A DNA stretch of 8,020 nucleotides from positions 1 to 8,020 of the forward strand of contig WOYJ01000151.1 of the NCBI GenBank assembly GCA_011620845.1, given 5' to 3'. The stretch is from Methanobacteriaceae archaeon (GTDB lineage Archaea; Methanobacteriota; Methanobacteria; Methanobacteriales; Methanobacteriaceae). Positions within the stretch are counted from its first letter, which is position 1. The number at the start of each line of letters is the position of its first letter. A program made the position numbers and the translations under genes. The notes beneath the pieces were generated by a model that saw only the letters and a list, made by a program, of their open reading frames with translations, was not told the origin of the DNA and did not search any database. Positions 6,348 to 8,020 of this stretch are shown in pieces.

Positions 6348-7346
6348 AATTAAATTTAAAAGATCAAGAAACAGGATAGCTACAGTGAAATATATAGCTA
6401 AAGTTGTTATATCACTAACTATTGTGGCAAGTGGGCCGGTTGCAACTGCCGGATCGTAATTAAGCCGTCTAAACACCAGGGGAAGGAAAGTGGAGATGCA
6501 TACCGCTGCAATAATACTTATAAACATGGAAAAACCAACTACGGCACCTAAAAAGTACGTGTCCCATCCAGCTACTGCTACGATGCTGATCAAGCCTCCG
6601 CAGATAATAGCAAGCATGACTGCAACTTTAAATTCCCGGATAATGTAACCGCCCAGGGGAAGCTCCGGATCCAGGGCAACACTCCTGATAATCAACGCCT
6701 CTGACTGTGTCCCCACCGCATCACTCATATAGACCAGGACCGGTATGAAGGCGGCTAAAACTAGAAATTTGCTTAAAAGTTCTTCAAAACTGGTGACCAT
6801 TGAAGCAGCTGCAGTACCGCCCAGAACCCCAACGATAAGCCAGGGTAATCTGGATTTCATCATCACCGATGCGGATGAACTGGTTGAGGTGTATTCTACA
6901 CCCACCCGGTGGAACAATCCTCCAAACCGGAAGATATCCTTTTTAACTTCCTGATTGAAGGTATTAAGTATTTCGTCGTAGGGAACGATTCCCAATAGAT
7001 GGTCTTCATCATCAACCACGGGTAAAGCTTTAAGTCCATGGGAAAGTGCCAGATACACTATCCTATCCTGGCCTGTGGGCGGTGTTACTTTGACCAGGTC
7101 CTTTTTCATAATGTTTTCTACTTTGGTTTCATTATCCTGGGTGCTGAAAACCTTTTTAATAGAAATTACACCCTGTAAAATATTTTGGTCATCGACCACA
7201 TAGATGTAATCGATGCTGTCAAATTTGTTGGTGTGCTGGGATAACATTTCTTCTATATCCCCTACAGTATCTCCCATTTTTACACGGGGAAATCTGGTGC
7301 ACATCTTACTTTCCACAGTTTCTGGAGGGACATCATCTGGAACCAT
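6345..7346 (-). CDS. mgtE: MgtE-type magnesium channel/transporter lacking the N domain
   Basis: A 333-residue inner-membrane Mg2+ transporter. Two CBS domains (about 18-70 and 75-132) form the cytosolic Mg2+-sensing unit, followed by a connecting helix (about 133-160) and the membrane domain with roughly five hydrophobic segments (about 168-188, 193-210, 240-262, 266-292, 307-332). Characteristic motifs are SDAVGTQSEALIIRSVAL (208-225), PLGGYIIREFK (230-240) and DPAVATGPLATIVSD (298-312); Asp312 corresponds to the conserved pore aspartate of characterised MgtE. The superhelical N domain of typical ~450-residue bacterial MgtE is absent: the protein begins almost directly with CBS1, as in other short archaeal forms. 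The ATG at 7346 is preceded by GAAGGT (7353-7358) at 6 nt. It likely leads a unit with the DUF429 gene and is divergent from the trypco2-like gene, whose palindromic promoter lies about 80 bp upstream. Confidence 0.92.
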   Translation of the reverse strand: MVPDDVPPETVESKMCTRFPRVKMGDTVGDIEEMLSQHTNKFDSIDYIYVVDDQNILQGVISIKKVFSTQDNETKVENIMKKDLVKVTPPTGQDRIVYLALSHGLKALPVVDDEDHLLGIVPYDEILNTFNQEVKKDIFRFGGLFHRVGVEYTSTSSSASVMMKSRLPWLIVGVLGGTAAASMVTSFEELLSKFLVLAAFIPVLVYMSDAVGTQSEALIIRSVALDPELPLGGYIIREFKVAVMLAIICGGLISIVAVAGWDTYFLGAVVGFSMFISIIAAVCISTFLPLVFRRLNYDPAVATGPLATIVSDITTLAIYFTVAILFLDLLNLI

Positions 7347-7424
7347 TAGTTAACCTTCATCCATTTTTTACATATTATTTGTTGATTGAGATTCTTTAAC
7401 TTTGGGAAAAAGATGGAGACAACA

Positions 7425-7432
7425 TTTATATG
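7425..7432 (+). promoter_or_regulatory. TATA box of the trypco2-like gene
   Basis: TTTATATG, centred about 38 nt before the ATG at 7467. With the usual 25-27 nt spacing, transcription would begin near 7455, just at the start of the GAAGGGG ribosome site, leaving a leader of about 12 nt. Confidence 0.6.
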
Positions 7433-7451
7433 TTATTAAATAATAACATAT
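7428..7451. promoter_or_regulatory. Perfect inverted repeat, putative operator
   Basis: The arms ATATGTTATTA (7428-7438) and TAATAACATAT (7441-7451) are exact reverse complements over 11 bp, separated by AA. The repeat begins inside the TATA box and ends just before the predicted transcription start, the classical place for an archaeal repressor to block TBP or RNA polymerase. The opposite strand of 7423-7430 reads TATAAATG and could serve mgtE in the divergent direction. The cognate regulator is not known. Confidence 0.6.
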
Positions 7452-7466
7452 TTTGAAGGGGATACA

Positions 7467-8020
7467 ATGGATAAAGTGATGATAAATAAAGGACAGAATA
7501 GTAATGGATTTGATGTGGAAAGTTTACCCATAGCTGATCTGGTGAACAGCATAAAAAAAGCCCTTGTTTATAAACAGGCAGAAATGCAGGAACACGGTAT
7601 CGGCATCAAGAATATACAGTTAACCTTGAAAACCATGGCAACCTCCAATACAGGGGCAGGGATAAGTTTACAGATCCCCATACTGGGGAAGGTCGAGTTT
7701 GGTTCCGAGATATCTGAAAAATCCCTGCAGACTACCAGTTTAACACTGAAACCACCCATACAGGGTAAAATGGTACAAGGAGTGAAATTAATTGACATGG
7801 AAGAAACACTCGCCCAGAGCATTTCCAGCATCATTGAAGGGGTTAAAGCAGCAAATGGTCAGGGCCCAATATCTCTAGAAATGGAGGAAGCCACAGCTGA
7901 ATTTAACTTTATCCTATCAGGGAACTCCGAAATATCAATGATAATAGGCACTGGATTTGAATCGCAGTTAAGCAACACGCTAAAAATTAAATTCAAAAAG
8001 AGAGAAATTAAAATGATCAT
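7467..8020 (+). CDS. Tandem trypco2-like domain protein (3' end beyond the window)
   Basis: An open frame of at least 184 codons that continues past the window edge. The ATG is preceded by GAAGGGG (7455-7461) at 5 nt. No signal peptide or membrane segment is seen. Residues 20-96 resemble 'trypsin co-occurring domain 2' (trypco2): an amphipathic helix with IADLVNSIKKAL (22-33), a strand IKNIQLTLKT (47-56), a Gly-rich turn, KVEFGSEIS (75-83), and a closing strand TTSLTLKPP (89-97) with the typical L-T-L-x-P ending. Residues 108-177 repeat the plan in degenerate form: METLAQSISSIIEG-like helix (111-125), ISLEMEEATAEF (135-146), SGNSEISMIIG (151-161) and SNTLKIKFKK (169-178). Trypco2 is known from computational studies of NTP-dependent conflict systems, where it is a small accessory domain beside trypsin-like peptidase or STAND-type modules. 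The assignment is from pattern memory. The downstream neighbour, needed for context, is not visible. Confidence 0.65.
   Translation, partial: MDKVMINKGQNSNGFDVESLPIADLVNSIKKALVYKQAEMQEHGIGIKNIQLTLKTMATSNTGAGISLQIPILGKVEFGSEISEKSLQTTSLTLKPPIQGKMVQGVKLIDMEETLAQSISSIIEGVKAANGQGPISLEMEEATAEFNFILSGNSEISMIIGTGFESQLSNTLKIKFKKREIKMI

Noticed and set aside
7568..7834. An 88-codon minus-strand open frame near the right edge
   Set aside because: It overlaps the plus-strand trypco2-like frame, which is longer, runs off the edge, and has a promoter and ribosome site.
1..8020. CRISPR array, tRNA or rRNA genes
   Set aside because: No regularly spaced repeats and no cloverleaf- or rRNA-like sequence were seen on either strand.

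Overview
The window looks like a chromosomal segment of a methanogenic archaeon, most likely of the Methanobacteriales (Methanobacterium-like). This rests on archaeal promoter elements (TTTATACA- and TTTATATG-type TATA boxes placed about 26 nt before plausible transcription starts), GGTG/GGAGGT-type ribosome binding sites beside a probably leaderless gene, AT-rich sequence, an ISH6-family transposase remnant, and a short archaeal-style MgtE. Assignment below order level is inference.

Left region (24-4687, all minus strand): two short operons for sugar-phosphate metabolism. Unit A (4687 down to 2758) encodes a GalT/HIT-superfamily nucleotidyltransferase-like protein with zinc-site residues and an H-x-H-x-Q active site, then an OtsB-type trehalose-6-phosphate phosphatase. 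Unit B (2506 down to 24) encodes a nucleoside-diphosphate-sugar pyrophosphorylase with a left-handed beta-helix tail, then a phosphohexomutase-family protein whose four signature loops are all altered. Both units start from nearly the same promoter (AAAATTTATACA), which suggests they are co-expressed. Together they could activate a hexose phosphate to an NDP-sugar and dephosphorylate a disaccharide phosphate, for trehalose or a related glycoside. No trehalose-6-phosphate synthase (GT20) lies in the window.

Middle (about 4840-5682): a decayed plus-strand ISH6-family transposase, broken by several frameshifts and lacking its C-terminal half, then about 150 bp of AT-rich DNA with a stem-loop. 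The DNA to its left is, by eye, more AT-rich than the mgtE gene to its right.

Right (5683-7346, minus strand): a probable two-gene unit of an N-domain-less MgtE magnesium channel (CBS pair plus membrane domain) and a DUF429-family RNase H-fold protein with a cysteine cluster.

Right edge (7421-8020, plus strand): a divergent gene that runs off the window. Its product resembles the 'trypsin co-occurring domain 2' (trypco2) known from predicted prokaryotic conflict systems, and the domain appears to be present twice in tandem. The gene is preceded by a TATA box merged with a perfect inverted repeat of 11-bp arms, a likely operator. This tightly regulated edge gene is the best pointer to a possibly undescribed defence or conflict system, but any partner genes lie beyond base 8020.
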